Of a DNA stretch of 33,692 bases, positions 16,826 through 24,693 are shown piece by piece; positions within the stretch are counted from its first letter, which is position 1, and each line of letters opens with the position of its first letter. This stretch comes from Pseudomonadota bacterium. GTDB lineage: Bacteria > Pseudomonadota > Alphaproteobacteria > Caulobacterales > Caulobacteraceae. Below the pieces are notes generated by a model that ran no database searches, was not told the DNA's origin, and saw only the letters and a list, made by a program, of their open reading frames with translations. The stretch lies in contig JAEZEZ010000082.1 in the NCBI GenBank assembly GCA_023432855.1, positions 1 through 33,692 of the forward strand. Direction: 5' to 3'. A program made the position numbers and the translations under genes.

Positions 16826-18133
16826 TTACTGCGACGCCTGATGCACGATGCGGCCGCCGACGAGCGTCAGCAAGACCTCGCCCTGCAGGCGGCGGCCATC
16901 GAACGGGGAGTTCCTGGATTTCGACCGCAGGCGCGCCGCGTCGACAGCGACCGGCGCGTCGATGTCGATGAGCACGAGGTCGGCCGGCGCGCCCGCCGCG
17001 ATCCGGCCCCCGGGCAACCCCAGCAGCTGCGCCGGCCCGTGCGTGACGGTGCGCAGCAGGTCGAGCAGGTCCACGCCCGCCTCATGATGCAGGCTGAGCA
17101 GCGCCGGCAGCAGCGTCTCGACCCCGACCGCTCCGGGGGAGGCCTCGCTGAACGGGCGGCGCTTCTCGCCGGCCGGGGCCGGGGCGTGCGCGGAAACCAC
17201 CACGTCGACCAGCCCTTCGGCGACGGCGGCGATCAGCGCCTGGCGGTCCTGCTCGGGCCGCAGGGGCGGGTCGAGCCTGGCGAAGGTTCGGTAGTCACCG
17301 ACGTCCAGTTCGTTGAAGGACAGGTGGTTGATCGAACAACTCGCCGACACCTCCAGGCCCTTGTCCTTGGCCCGGCGAAGGCTTTCGAGCGAATCCGCCG
17401 TGGAGACCTGGTCGACCAGGAAGCGGGCTCCCGTCAGCTCGACCAGCGCGAGGTCGCGTTCCAGCATGATCCGCTCGGCCACAGCCGGAACCGACGGCAG
17501 GCCCAGGCGGGCCGCGAGCTCGCCCTCGGTCGCCGCCGCGCCTTCGCTGAGCCAGGGATCGGCCGGCCGGTGGGCGACCAGGGCGTTGAAAGCGCCCGCA
17601 TAGCTGAGGACCCGGCGCATGACCTTGGAGTTGGCGATCACCCGGTCCGCGTCGGTGAAGTAGATCGCGCCGGCCTCCGCCATCAGGCCGATCTCGGCCA
17701 TGCGCTCGCCGCGCAGGGCCCGCGTCGCCGCGCCCGCCACGTGGAAGTTGACCAGCTCCAGGTCCCGCGCCCGGCGCAGGATGAAGTCGACCATGGCCGG
17801 CTCGTCGACCGGCGGGTCCGTATCCGGCTGCAGCACCAGGGTGGTCACGCCGCCGGCGGCCGCCGCCTGGCCGACCGAGGCCAGCGATTCCTTGTGCTCG
17901 GCGCCCGGTTCGCCGGTGCGGACGCGAACGTCGATCAGCCCTGGGGCCAGGGCCGCGCCGTCGCAGTCCACCACGCGCATCTCGCTGGAGCCGGCGTCCA
18001 GCTGCGGACCCTTCTGCACCTCGGCGATGACGCCGTCGGACACCACCACGCAGCCGGGCCCGTCATGGCCGCTTTCGGGGTCCAGCAGCCGGGCGTTGAC
18101 CAGGGCGATGTGGGGAGCGTTGGCCACGGTCAC
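16826..18133 (-). CDS. pyrC: Dihydroorotase homologue lacking metal ligands (PyrC'/PyrX type)
   Basis: This 435-residue protein has the overall dihydroorotase fold, but key catalytic residues are changed. The metal-binding HxH normally found in DxHxHxREPG is here Arg70-Val-Arg72 (DVRVRTGEPG). The late Asp of the TDHAPH motif is Ala315 (VSAHAPAP). The substrate-side DPPLRPEQDR (288-297) is retained. In Pseudomonas a similarly inactive PyrC' is needed as a structural partner of aspartate transcarbamoylase. By analogy this protein may scaffold PyrB, and a catalytic dihydroorotase should exist elsewhere in the genome. The start is GTG 18133, overlapping the pyrB stop as GTGA, which fits a stoichiometric complex. 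Confidence 0.88.
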   Translation of the reverse strand: MTVANAPHIALVNARLLDPESGHDGPGCVVVSDGVIAEVQKGPQLDAGSSEMRVVDCDGAALAPGLIDVRVRTGEPGAEHKESLASVGQAAAAGGVTTLVLQPDTDPPVDEPAMVDFILRRARDLELVNFHVAGAATRALRGERMAEIGLMAEAGAIYFTDADRVIANSKVMRRVLSYAGAFNALVAHRPADPWLSEGAAATEGELAARLGLPSVPAVAERIMLERDLALVELTGARFLVDQVSTADSLESLRRAKDKGLEVSASCSINHLSFNELDVGDYRTFARLDPPLRPEQDRQALIAAVAEGLVDVVVSAHAPAPAGEKRRPFSEASPGAVGVETLLPALLSLHHEAGVDLLDLLRTVTHGPAQLLGLPGGRIAAGAPADLVLIDIDAPVAVDAARLRSKSRNSPFDGRRLQGEVLLTLVGGRIVHQASQ

Positions 18134-19107
18134 GCCTGCTCCAGTCGCGCGGCCAGCGAGGCCAGCACCGCCATCCGCACCGCGACGCCCATCTCGACCT
18201 GGTCTTCGATCAGCGAGACTTCGGGGTCGTCCGCCACGTCCGAGGCGATCTCGACGCCCCGGTTCATCGGGCCCGGGTGCATGACCTTCGCGCCGGGGGC
18301 CGCCAGCGCCAGCTTGTCGGCGTCCAGGCCATAGAAGTGGAAGTACTCCCGGGTCGAAGGCACGAAGGCGCCGTCCATGCGCTCGAGCTGCAGGCGCAGC
18401 ATCATGACGACGTCCACGCCGGCTATGCCCTCGCGCATGTCGTGGAAGATCTCGGCGCCCCAGCGGTCGGCGTCCGCGGGCATCAGCGTCGGCGGGCCGA
18501 CGAGGCGCACGCGGGCGCCCATCAGGTTCAGCAGCGCCACATTCGAACGCGCCACCCGGCTGTGCAGGACATCGCCGCAGATGGCGACGGTGATGCCGGA
18601 GACGGATCCCAGCGCCCGGCGCATGGACAGCATGTCCAGCAGCGCCTGGGTGGGGTGTTCGTGCCAGCCGTCGCCGGCGTTGATCACGCTGCAGCCCACC
18701 TTCTGGGCCAGCAGCGCCGCGGCCCCGGAGGCGGAATGGCGCAGCACCAGCAGGTCCGGCTTCATCGCGTTCAGCGTCATCGCCGTGTCGATCAGGGTTT
18801 CACCCTTGGCGACCGACGAGGTGCTCACGCTCATGTTCACGACGTCCGCGCCCAGCCGCTTGCCGGCCAGTTCGAAGGAGGCCTGGGTGCGCGTGCTGTT
18901 CTCGAAGAACAGATTGAGCAGGGTGCGCCCCTCCAGCAGATCCAGCTTCTTGGACGCGCGCCGGTTCAGGTCGACGAAGGCGTCGGCGAGGTCGAGCAGG
19001 GCGTCGACATCCGGCGGATCGAGGTCCGCGACGCTGACGAGGTGCTTGTGCGGGAACGGGAACAGCCGCGCGTCGATGGTGCTGGAAACGTCGGCGGGCG
19101 GGTTCAT
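18130..19107 (-). CDS. pyrB: Aspartate carbamoyltransferase catalytic subunit
   Basis: PyrB (325 residues) condenses carbamoyl phosphate and aspartate, the committed step of pyrimidine synthesis. Carbamoyl-phosphate binding residues are in FFENSTRTQASFE (STRT at 71-74), HPTQALLD is present, and the aspartate-side motif MHPGPMNRGVEI occurs near the C-terminus. A TTG codon lies directly before the ATG at 19107; I use the ATG. No pyrI regulatory subunit is seen. The overlap with the pyrC' gene suggests the PyrB/PyrC' complex type. It is the first gene of the leftward pyrB-pyrC'-plsY-dprA-topA run. Confidence 0.97.
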   Translation of the reverse strand: MNPPADVSSTIDARLFPFPHKHLVSVADLDPPDVDALLDLADAFVDLNRRASKKLDLLEGRTLLNLFFENSTRTQASFELAGKRLGADVVNMSVSTSSVAKGETLIDTAMTLNAMKPDLLVLRHSASGAAALLAQKVGCSVINAGDGWHEHPTQALLDMLSMRRALGSVSGITVAICGDVLHSRVARSNVALLNLMGARVRLVGPPTLMPADADRWGAEIFHDMREGIAGVDVVMMLRLQLERMDGAFVPSTREYFHFYGLDADKLALAAPGAKVMHPGPMNRGVEIASDVADDPEVSLIEDQVEMGVAVRMAVLASLAARLEQA

Positions 19108-19257
19108 CAAAGGGTCGCTATAGGTTGAACCGGGCGGGCGCTCAAGGAGATTTCCGGTGCGCCAAAGCCCCCGTCCTTCGCCGTCAGCCGAAGGCCGTCC
19201 TGCCCGGCCGCAAAGGGTGTGCGGCTGGCTTCCGGCGCCCCCGGCCGCCCGACGCCA

Positions 19258-20064
19258 TCAGTAGGGTACGGGCCTTTCAGCCTCGGTCACCGAGCGCAGG
19301 GGGAGTTTGTGATCCTCGCAGAATCTCCGGGTGCCCGATGAGGCTAGTGCCTTCCTTGCCGGTTCAACGGGAGGGAGGACGCCGGCCTTGGTCCAGTTGT
19401 CGAGCGATTGCCCATGCAGATGGCTCATCAGTTCCACCCGCCCGCGAAGTTCGTCCAGGTCCCGAAGCAATGAGTACCGAACCCCCGCGTCGAGGGGGAT
19501 CGGCCGTGTCAGACTCAGCAGCCGCTGATAGGCGGCATTGTTCTCGCGTGTCTGGTCGGCAAGCAGGCGGTTCGCGGTATAGGCGCGGTCGAGTTCCTGT
19601 CTCATGTCTCGATCGAGATGGGAGACCACCCCATCGCTGATGGCCGCCTGCCAGACGCCTTCCTCGAAAGTCCGGTTCGGCATCCGAATGACATAAAAGG
19701 CAAAGCCAGGCTCGGAATAGACGGGCGCCGGGTCGAGCCGGTCGCCGCTTGCGAGCAGGCGTTGCTGAAGAATGTCGATCTGGGCCAGCAGGCAGGGCTC
19801 AACGACCCGCCACTCTATGGCCCAGCTATACTGATCGGAGACTTCCGCACGGATTGCTTCCGTCGCGTCCCGAGCCTTCCTTTGCCAGGACTGCTCCTCG
19901 GCCCACTGCTGGGCCACCAGAGCCAGGCCTACCCCCAGGGTGACAATCACAAGCTCCATGCCGAACCGATAGGCGGGTCGGCGAAAACGCGCCCGCGTGA
20001 ACGCCGACGCCTTCGCCGGGGATTTCTCAACGGGCTCGGCTTCGGGGTTCGCGTCCTGATTCAT
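19258..20064 (-). CDS. Hypothetical single-pass membrane protein
   Basis: This 268-residue protein of unknown function has a basic cytoplasmic N-terminus (RARFRRPAYRFG), then one membrane helix (about 35-52, ELVIVTLGVGLALVAQ), then a largely helical exported part beginning QQWAEEQSWQRKARDATEAI. This layout, with a helix followed by a WxxxxRARxAxxAI-like stretch, resembles a widespread but uncharacterised group in Caulobacterales and sphingomonads (from memory). Codons are less GC-rich than in the neighbours, so it may be a later insertion between pyrB and ruvX. It shares the leftward direction with ruvX and pyrB but is separated from both by over 100 bases, so it is probably transcribed on its own. 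Confidence 0.7.
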   Translation of the reverse strand: MNQDANPEAEPVEKSPAKASAFTRARFRRPAYRFGMELVIVTLGVGLALVAQQWAEEQSWQRKARDATEAIRAEVSDQYSWAIEWRVVEPCLLAQIDILQQRLLASGDRLDPAPVYSEPGFAFYVIRMPNRTFEEGVWQAAISDGVVSHLDRDMRQELDRAYTANRLLADQTRENNAAYQRLLSLTRPIPLDAGVRYSLLRDLDELRGRVELMSHLHGQSLDNWTKAGVLPPVEPARKALASSGTRRFCEDHKLPLRSVTEAERPVPY

Positions 20065-20178
20065 CTGGCCCCCCGAAGGAATGGAGCACGCTAGATGAAG
20101 CTACGAGGTCTGCAACCGGTCTTCCGCTGCGCCGGCGTGATGAGCGGGAAGACCGGGCTCCCCCCGGCACGATGGCGC

Positions 20179-20667
20179 TCAACGCGCGGCGTTCCGCTCG
20201 GCGTCCGCCACCCGGTCCAGCGCGCCCTGGAGAATGTAGGCCGCCGCCGCGCGGTCCACGACCTCGGCGCGCTTCGCCCGGGTCAGGTCGGCTTCGTCGA
20301 TCAGCATGCGGTTCACCGCCGCGCTCGACAGCCGCTCGTCCCAGAAGGCGATGACGAGATCCCCGCGCAGCCGGAGCAGGTTGCGCGCGAAGGCGCGGCA
20401 GGACTGGGCGCGGGGCCCCTCGGTGCCGTCCATGTTCACGGGCAGGCCGATGACGACCGCGGACAGCCGCCGCTCGTCCATGATCGCGAACAGCCGGTTG
20501 GCTTCCTGGGTGAACTTGGTCTTGCGGATCAGCTCCAGCGGGCTGGCGATGGTCCGTGTGGCGTCGCACACGGCCACGCCGATGGTCTTTTCGCCCAGGT
20601 CCAGACCCATCCAGCCGGTGTAAGGCGGGGTGGCGGCGGGGAGTTCGAGCAGATCGACAACGGCCAT
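20179..20667 (-). CDS. ruvX: Holliday junction resolvase-like protein / 16S rRNA maturation RNase YqgF
   Basis: The RuvX/YqgF family has an RNase H-like fold and is implicated in 16S rRNA 5' end maturation. The 162-residue product has the first catalytic Asp23 in GLDLGEKTIGVAV, the VVIGLPVNMDG strand-loop, DERLSS, and the late VDRAAAAYILQ motif with the last Asp. The start ATG 20667 gives a slightly extended N-terminus (MAVVDLLELP), common in alphaproteobacteria. It is divergent from the lipoprotein gene at 20741, with 73 bases between them. Confidence 0.93.
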   Translation of the reverse strand: MAVVDLLELPAATPPYTGWMGLDLGEKTIGVAVCDATRTIASPLELIRKTKFTQEANRLFAIMDERRLSAVVIGLPVNMDGTEGPRAQSCRAFARNLLRLRGDLVIAFWDERLSSAAVNRMLIDEADLTRAKRAEVVDRAAAAYILQGALDRVADAERNAAR

Positions 20668-20740
20668 GGGCGCGGCGGTAGGACTGGCGCGCGGCCCTGA
20701 CAAGGGCGAAAGTGCGCCCAGCAACCCGCGGAGACACGTC

Positions 20741-21292
20741 ATGGTCCGAAGCGTCCGGTTCCCGATAGCCCTCTGCACGGTGCTGGCGCTGGCGGCCTGC
20801 CAGGAGAAGGCGCCCGCGCAGCCGGAGTCCGATGTGGTGCCCCTGCCGCCGTCGGCGCCTGCGCCCACCGCTTCGGCCGCCGACCCGGCCCCGGCGCCCC
20901 GGGCGGCGCCCGCGGTCCCGGCCGGCGATCCGCTGAGCGTGCCGCCGACGGAGGACGAGGGCACGGTGCAGGCCGCCTACGTCACCCAGGTCCACGCCAT
21001 GCCGGAGCAGAACGCCCGGCTGTTCTCGACCGCGGGCGGGGACCCCGCCGTGAACGGCCTCTACACCCACCTCGCCCTGTTCCAGGGGCCCAGCGAACCC
21101 TGGCGCGTGTTCCGCATCGGCGACTTCGAAGCCTGGGAGGTGGCGGAGGAGGCGCCGGGTCGCGTGGTGCTGCAGGTGCGCGAGAGCGCGATAGGTCCGG
21201 AGACCGGGTCCGCCCGGACGACCGCCAGGAAGCTGATCGTCCAGTGGAGCGGCCCGACGGCCGAAGCCATCTCGGTGACCCCGGCCCGCTGA
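20741..21292 (+). CDS. Hypothetical lipoprotein
   Basis: This 183-residue secreted protein has a hydrophobic signal and lipobox LAAC (about residues 17-20), then a Pro/Ala-rich linker of about 45 residues, and a compact domain of roughly 110 residues beginning near VQAAYVTQVHAMPEQNARLF. I do not recognise the domain. The start ATG 20741 is preceded by GGAG at 8 bases; longer frames from upstream would lack a signal peptide at the N-terminus. It is divergent from ruvX and followed directly by a perfect hairpin (21300-21320), which may act as its transcription end or be a repeat copy. Confidence 0.75.
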   Translation: MVRSVRFPIALCTVLALAACQEKAPAQPESDVVPLPPSAPAPTASAADPAPAPRAAPAVPAGDPLSVPPTEDEGTVQAAYVTQVHAMPEQNARLFSTAGGDPAVNGLYTHLALFQGPSEPWRVFRIGDFEAWEVAEEAPGRVVLQVRESAIGPETGSARTTARKLIVQWSGPTAEAISVTPAR

Positions 21293-21299
21293 CCGCGAT

Positions 21300-21320
21300 C
21301 CCTCTCCCATCGGGAGAGGG
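21300..21320. repeat. Perfect 9-bp hairpin (CCCTCTCCC-ATC-GGGAGAGGG)
   Basis: Nine perfectly paired bases with a three-base loop begin eight bases after the lipoprotein stop. There is no T run, so a classic terminator is not supported. CCCTCTCCC/GGGAGAGGG palindromes are common dispersed intergenic repeats in proteobacteria, and this is probably one. Confidence 0.6.
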
Positions 21321-21383
21321 CCGGCTCCATCACAGGGCAGTGCTACGCGTACTCGGTCAGGAGGGCCGAGCCAAACGCCAGGC

Positions 21384-21525
21384 CGTCATCCCGGAATTCG
21401 CGCAGCGAATGTCCGGGACCCAGCAGCTCCGAGATCGACGCTGCCCTGGCGGCTGCAACCAGCGTTGCGTTTGCTGGGTTCCGGATAACCGGTCGAGCTG
21501 CGCTCGCCCGGTTTCCGGGATGACG
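21384..21525. repeat. Nested inverted repeat (CGTCATCCCGG element)
   Basis: The outer arms CGTCATCCCGG (21384-21394) and CCGGGATGACG (21515-21525) are perfect complements. The inner arms TCCGGGACCCAGCA (21412-21425) and TGCTGGGTTCCGGA (21472-21485) match at 13 of 14. The 142-base unit has the form of a dispersed intergenic palindrome, with no open frame of interest. A second small hairpin, TTCTCCC/GGGAGAA, sits at 21556-21572. Confidence 0.65.
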
Positions 21526-21578
21526 GCGTAAAGAGGGGGAAGGCGCTCGGGGTCGTTCTCCCGCCGGGAGAAGGATTT

Positions 21579-22181
21579 CTATTCGTACTCCGCCAGCAGC
21601 CGCTGCAGGCGCAGGCCCTCGGGCTTCAGGCGTGTGAAGTAGTTCACCCCGATCACGGTCCAGACGGACCCCAGCACGACACCGAACAGGATCGCGCCGT
21701 CGCGGACGTTCCCCGCCGTCATCTTGCCGACGTCCATCAGCTGCCACAGGCTCACGGCCAGGGCGGCGACGCCCAGGGCCATGAGCGCGGCCATGAAGCG
21801 GACGCGCCGTTGCGCGCCGGCGTTCTCGTCGATCAGGGCGCGCAGGGTCTGTGGCGCCGAAGCGTAGGGGTCGGGATGCGCCCGCAGGTGGCGCTCGATC
21901 TGGCCGCGGACCAGCACCAGCGCGACCCACGGCAGGATCAGCAGGGCCAGCGCCCCCCATTCGCGGGAGATATCGAACGGGAAGGGATTGGCGAACCAGT
22001 CCCAGGCGATCTTGCCCGTCCACAGGACAAGGGCGGCCCCGGCCATGAAGGTGATCCGGTTCACACGCCCGCGGCGACGCCTCAGCTCTTCCATCATTTC
22101 CTCCGTCATATAGGCGCCGGCCGCCTCGTCGGGCGTGTTGGCGCTCGAGCGCCAGGCGCGCTCCAGCCGTTCAAAGTCCAT
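21579..22181 (-). CDS. Membrane protein encoded with an ECF sigma factor
   Basis: This 200-residue protein has a helical cytoplasmic N-terminus (MDFERLERAWRSSANTPDEA, then EEMMEELRRRRGRVNRI) and about four hydrophobic segments, near residues 43-60, 73-92, 128-147 and 162-180. Its start overlaps the end of the sigma factor gene by 11 bases. A membrane protein in this position is often an anti-sigma factor that holds the sigma at the membrane, and the acidic/basic N-terminal part could play that role. I see no standard zinc-type anti-sigma HxxxCxxC motif. The function is inferred only from the gene pair. Confidence 0.75.
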   Translation of the reverse strand: MDFERLERAWRSSANTPDEAAGAYMTEEMMEELRRRRGRVNRITFMAGAALVLWTGKIAWDWFANPFPFDISREWGALALLILPWVALVLVRGQIERHLRAHPDPYASAPQTLRALIDENAGAQRRVRFMAALMALGVAALAVSLWQLMDVGKMTAGNVRDGAILFGVVLGSVWTVIGVNYFTRLKPEGLRLQRLLAEYE

Positions 22182-22680
22182 CGTCGTCTCCTTCGATCAG
22201 GGACGTGATCTGCCTGCGGGCGCGGGTCAGCCGCGCGCCTACGTTGGTTTCGGAAAGGCCGTGAAGGGCGCCGATGTCGCGATAGGCCACGCCCTCCAGC
22301 GACAGCAGCACCAGCGAGCGGTCGAGCGGCGGCAGCCGGCGGATTGCGGAGTACAGCCGCTCCAGCAGGGCGGCGTCCTCGTCATCTCCCGCGGCGTTGG
22401 CGGCCAGCAGGGCATACTGACCCTGGCTGGCCGCGTCGCGTCTCATGCGTCCGCTTTCGCGGCGTCGCCAGGTCAGGGCGCGATTGTGGCCCACGCGCCA
22501 GATGAAGGTGACGGCGCTGCTGTCGCCCCGGAACGACCCCGCCGCCCGCCACACGGCCAGCATCAGCTCCTGCAACAGGTCGTGCTGGTCGGCGGGTTCG
22601 GCGAAGGCGCGGCTGATGCGGTGAAGCACGCCGATGTGCGCCTTCATCCAGTCCGCAAAGAGTGCGTCGCGCCGATCCAT
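22171..22680 (-). CDS. ECF-type RNA polymerase sigma factor
   Basis: This small sigma-70 family protein has 169 residues. Region 2 (about 8-75) contains DLLQELMLAVWRAAGSFRG and FIWRVGHNRALTWRRR, the core-binding and -10 recognition parts. Region 4 (about 108-160) contains IRRLPPLDRSLVLLSLEGVAYRDIGALHGLSETNVGARLTRARRQI, a helix-turn-helix for the -35 element. No region 3 and no long C-terminal extension are present, as expected for ECF factors. It is followed with an 11-base overlap by a multi-pass membrane protein that may be its regulator. The signal and target genes cannot be read from the window. Confidence 0.92.
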   Translation of the reverse strand: MDRRDALFADWMKAHIGVLHRISRAFAEPADQHDLLQELMLAVWRAAGSFRGDSSAVTFIWRVGHNRALTWRRRESGRMRRDAASQGQYALLAANAAGDDEDAALLERLYSAIRRLPPLDRSLVLLSLEGVAYRDIGALHGLSETNVGARLTRARRQITSLIEGDDDGL

Positions 22681-22750
22681 GCCGCCTGTCCGGTTGGTCT
22701 CGAGAGGTTAGAGCACAGCCGGGCGGCGGTCCTTACAGGGTCTGCGTCGC

Positions 22751-22843
22751 CCTCGTCCGTCGACAGGCTCCGGGTGAGGGCGATTGATGCGTCGGCGGTC
22801 TGGAAATCCTCATCCTGAGCCTGTCGAAGGACGAGGATTTCCA
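22751..22843. repeat. Two opposed copies of a 29-bp intergenic repeat
   Basis: Copy one (22751-22779) begins CCTCGTCCGTCGACAGG. Copy two lies on the other strand (22808-22836, CCTCATCCTGAGCC on plus). The two agree at 26 of 29 positions when one is reversed. The second copy is itself enclosed by perfect 11-base arms TGGAAATCCTC (22801-22811) and GAGGATTTCCA (22833-22843). The core CCTGAGCCTGTCGAAGG is a common dispersed palindrome in many proteobacterial genomes. It fills the gap between the sigma gene and gatC. Confidence 0.65.
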
Positions 22844-22923
22844 GCGGTGCACTTGAGGGGGAAGCCCTTGTGAATCCACCCGTCCCCGGCTAACCGTCGC
22901 GGCCTGTTTCCACGGAGCGGCCT

Positions 22924-23211
22924 ATGGCCATCGACGTCTCGACCGTGCGCCGTGTCGCGCACCTCGCCCGCATCGCCACGCCGGAGGACCGGCTCGAACA
23001 CCTGGCCCAGGAGCTGAACGGCATCCTGGCCTGGATCGAGCAACTGGACGAGGTGAACACCGATGGCGTCGAGCCGATGACGAGCTGCGTCGCCATGCCC
23101 CTGCCGCTGCGCGATGACGTGGTGACGGAGGGCGGCGATCCGGCCCGCGTGCTGAAGAATGCGCCTAGGTCCGCCGACAACTTCTTCGTCGTGCCCAAGG
23201 TGGTCGAGTAG
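22924..23211 (+). CDS. gatC: Asp-tRNA(Asn)/Glu-tRNA(Gln) amidotransferase subunit C
   Basis: GatC (95 residues) is the small stabilising subunit of the GatCAB complex that converts Glu-tRNA(Gln), and often Asp-tRNA(Asn), to the amidated forms. It shows the family pattern: VRRVAHLARIA near the start, the ELNGILAWIEQLDEVNTDGVEPM core and a late RDDVV motif ahead of a C-terminal FFVVPKVVE. The ATG at 22924 gives the normal length. Its TAG is three bases before the gatA start. It is the first gene of the gatC-gatA-gatB cluster. Confidence 0.96.
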   Translation: MAIDVSTVRRVAHLARIATPEDRLEHLAQELNGILAWIEQLDEVNTDGVEPMTSCVAMPLPLRDDVVTEGGDPARVLKNAPRSADNFFVVPKVVE

Positions 23212-23214
23212 GCC

Positions 23215-24693
23215 ATGAGCGACCTGACCAAGCTGACCCTGAAGGCCGCGATCGACGGCCTGCGCGCGAAGGACTTTTCGTCCGTCGAGCTCACCGGCGC
23301 CTTCATCGGCGCCATCGAGCAGGCCAACCCGCGCCTGAACGCCTACGTCCTGCCCACGCCCGACAAGGCGCTGGAGATGGCGCGCGCCTCCGACGCCCGC
23401 CTGGCCAAGGGCGAGGGCGGGGCGCTGGAAGGCGCGCCGCTCGGGATCAAGGACCTGTTCTGCACCGACGGCGTACGCACTACGGCCGGTTCGAAGATCA
23501 TCGGCGAGTTCGTCCCCACCTACGAGAGCACTGTCACGGCCAACCTGTGGGCCGACGGCGCGGTCATGCTGGGCAAGCTGAACATGGACGAGTTCGCCAT
23601 GGGCAGCTCGAACGAGACCAGCTTCTTCGGCCCCGTAGTGAATCCCTGGAAGTCCCAGAGCTCCAACGCGGACCTGACACCCGGCGGCTCGTCGGGCGGC
23701 TCGGCGTCTGCGGTGGCGGCCGACCTGTGCCTGGGCGCGACGGCGTCGGACACGGGCGGTTCGATCCGCCAGCCGGCGGCCTTCACCGGCACGGTGGGGA
23801 TCAAGCCGACCTACGGCCGCGCCTCGCGCTTCGGCATGGTGGCCTTCGCCTCGTCGCTCGATCAGGCCGGCCCGATCGCCAAGACGGTGGAGGACGCCGC
23901 CATCCTGCTGCGGTCCATGTGCAGCCACGATCCGAAGGATTCCACCAGCCTGAACGTCGAGACGCCCGACTGGGCCGCCGACGTGAAGCGGTCGGTCAGG
24001 GGCCTGCGCATCGGCGTGCCGAAGGAATACGTGGTCGACGGCATGCCCGCCGAGATCATGGCGCTGTGGGAAAAGGGCCGGGAGTGGCTGAAGGACGCCG
24101 GCTGCGAGCTGGTCGACATCAGCCTGCCGCACACGAAGTACGCGCTGCCCTGCTACTACATCATCGCCCCGGCTGAGGCCTCGTCCAACCTCGCCCGCTA
24201 CGACGGCATGCGCTACGGCCACCGCGCCGGCGACGCCAAGTCGCTGACCGACCTCTACGAACAGACCCGCGCCGAAGGCTTCGGCAAGGAAGTCCAGCGG
24301 CGCCTGACCATCGGCACCTACGTGCTCTCGGCTGGCTACTACGACGCCTACTACGTCAAGGCGCTGAAGGTCCGCCGCCGCATCGCCATGGACTTCGACG
24401 ATGTCTGGGGCCGCTGCGACGCCATTCTGACGCCGTCGACGCCCTCCGCCGCGTTCGCGCTCGGCGACAAGCAGATCGACCCGGTGGCCATGTACCTGAA
24501 CGACATCTTCACGGTGACGGCCAACCTCGCCGGCCTGCCGGGCATCAGCGTGCCCGCCGGCCTCGACAAGGGCGGCCTGCCGCTCGGCCTGCAGCTGATC
24601 GGCAAGGCGCTCGACGAGAGCACCATCTTCGCGCTGGCCGGCAAGCTGGAGGAAGCGGCCGGGTTCACCCACAAGGCGGAGAAGTGGTGGTGA
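23215..24693 (+). CDS. gatA: Asp-tRNA(Asn)/Glu-tRNA(Gln) amidotransferase subunit A
   Basis: GatA (492 residues) hydrolyses glutamine to feed ammonia to GatB. It is an amidase-signature enzyme: catalytic Lys79 in PLGIKDLFC, the cis-Ser in PGGSSGGSA (159-160) and the nucleophile Ser183 in SDTGGSIRQP are all present in order. Length and ends are normal. Third codon positions are strongly G/C, like the other segment B genes. The gene ends with two Trp codons and TGA, and a GTG within this end starts the small membrane ORF that follows (GTGA at 24690-24693). Confidence 0.97.
   Translation: MSDLTKLTLKAAIDGLRAKDFSSVELTGAFIGAIEQANPRLNAYVLPTPDKALEMARASDARLAKGEGGALEGAPLGIKDLFCTDGVRTTAGSKIIGEFVPTYESTVTANLWADGAVMLGKLNMDEFAMGSSNETSFFGPVVNPWKSQSSNADLTPGGSSGGSASAVAADLCLGATASDTGGSIRQPAAFTGTVGIKPTYGRASRFGMVAFASSLDQAGPIAKTVEDAAILLRSMCSHDPKDSTSLNVETPDWAADVKRSVRGLRIGVPKEYVVDGMPAEIMALWEKGREWLKDAGCELVDISLPHTKYALPCYYIIAPAEASSNLARYDGMRYGHRAGDAKSLTDLYEQTRAEGFGKEVQRRLTIGTYVLSAGYYDAYYVKALKVRRRIAMDFDDVWGRCDAILTPSTPSAAFALGDKQIDPVAMYLNDIFTVTANLAGLPGISVPAGLDKGGLPLGLQLIGKALDESTIFALAGKLEEAAGFTHKAEKWW

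Noticed and set aside
22810..24672. Leftward 620-codon frame antisense to gatC and gatA
   Set aside because: Same shadow effect; the translated composition is typical of reverse reading of GC-rich genes.
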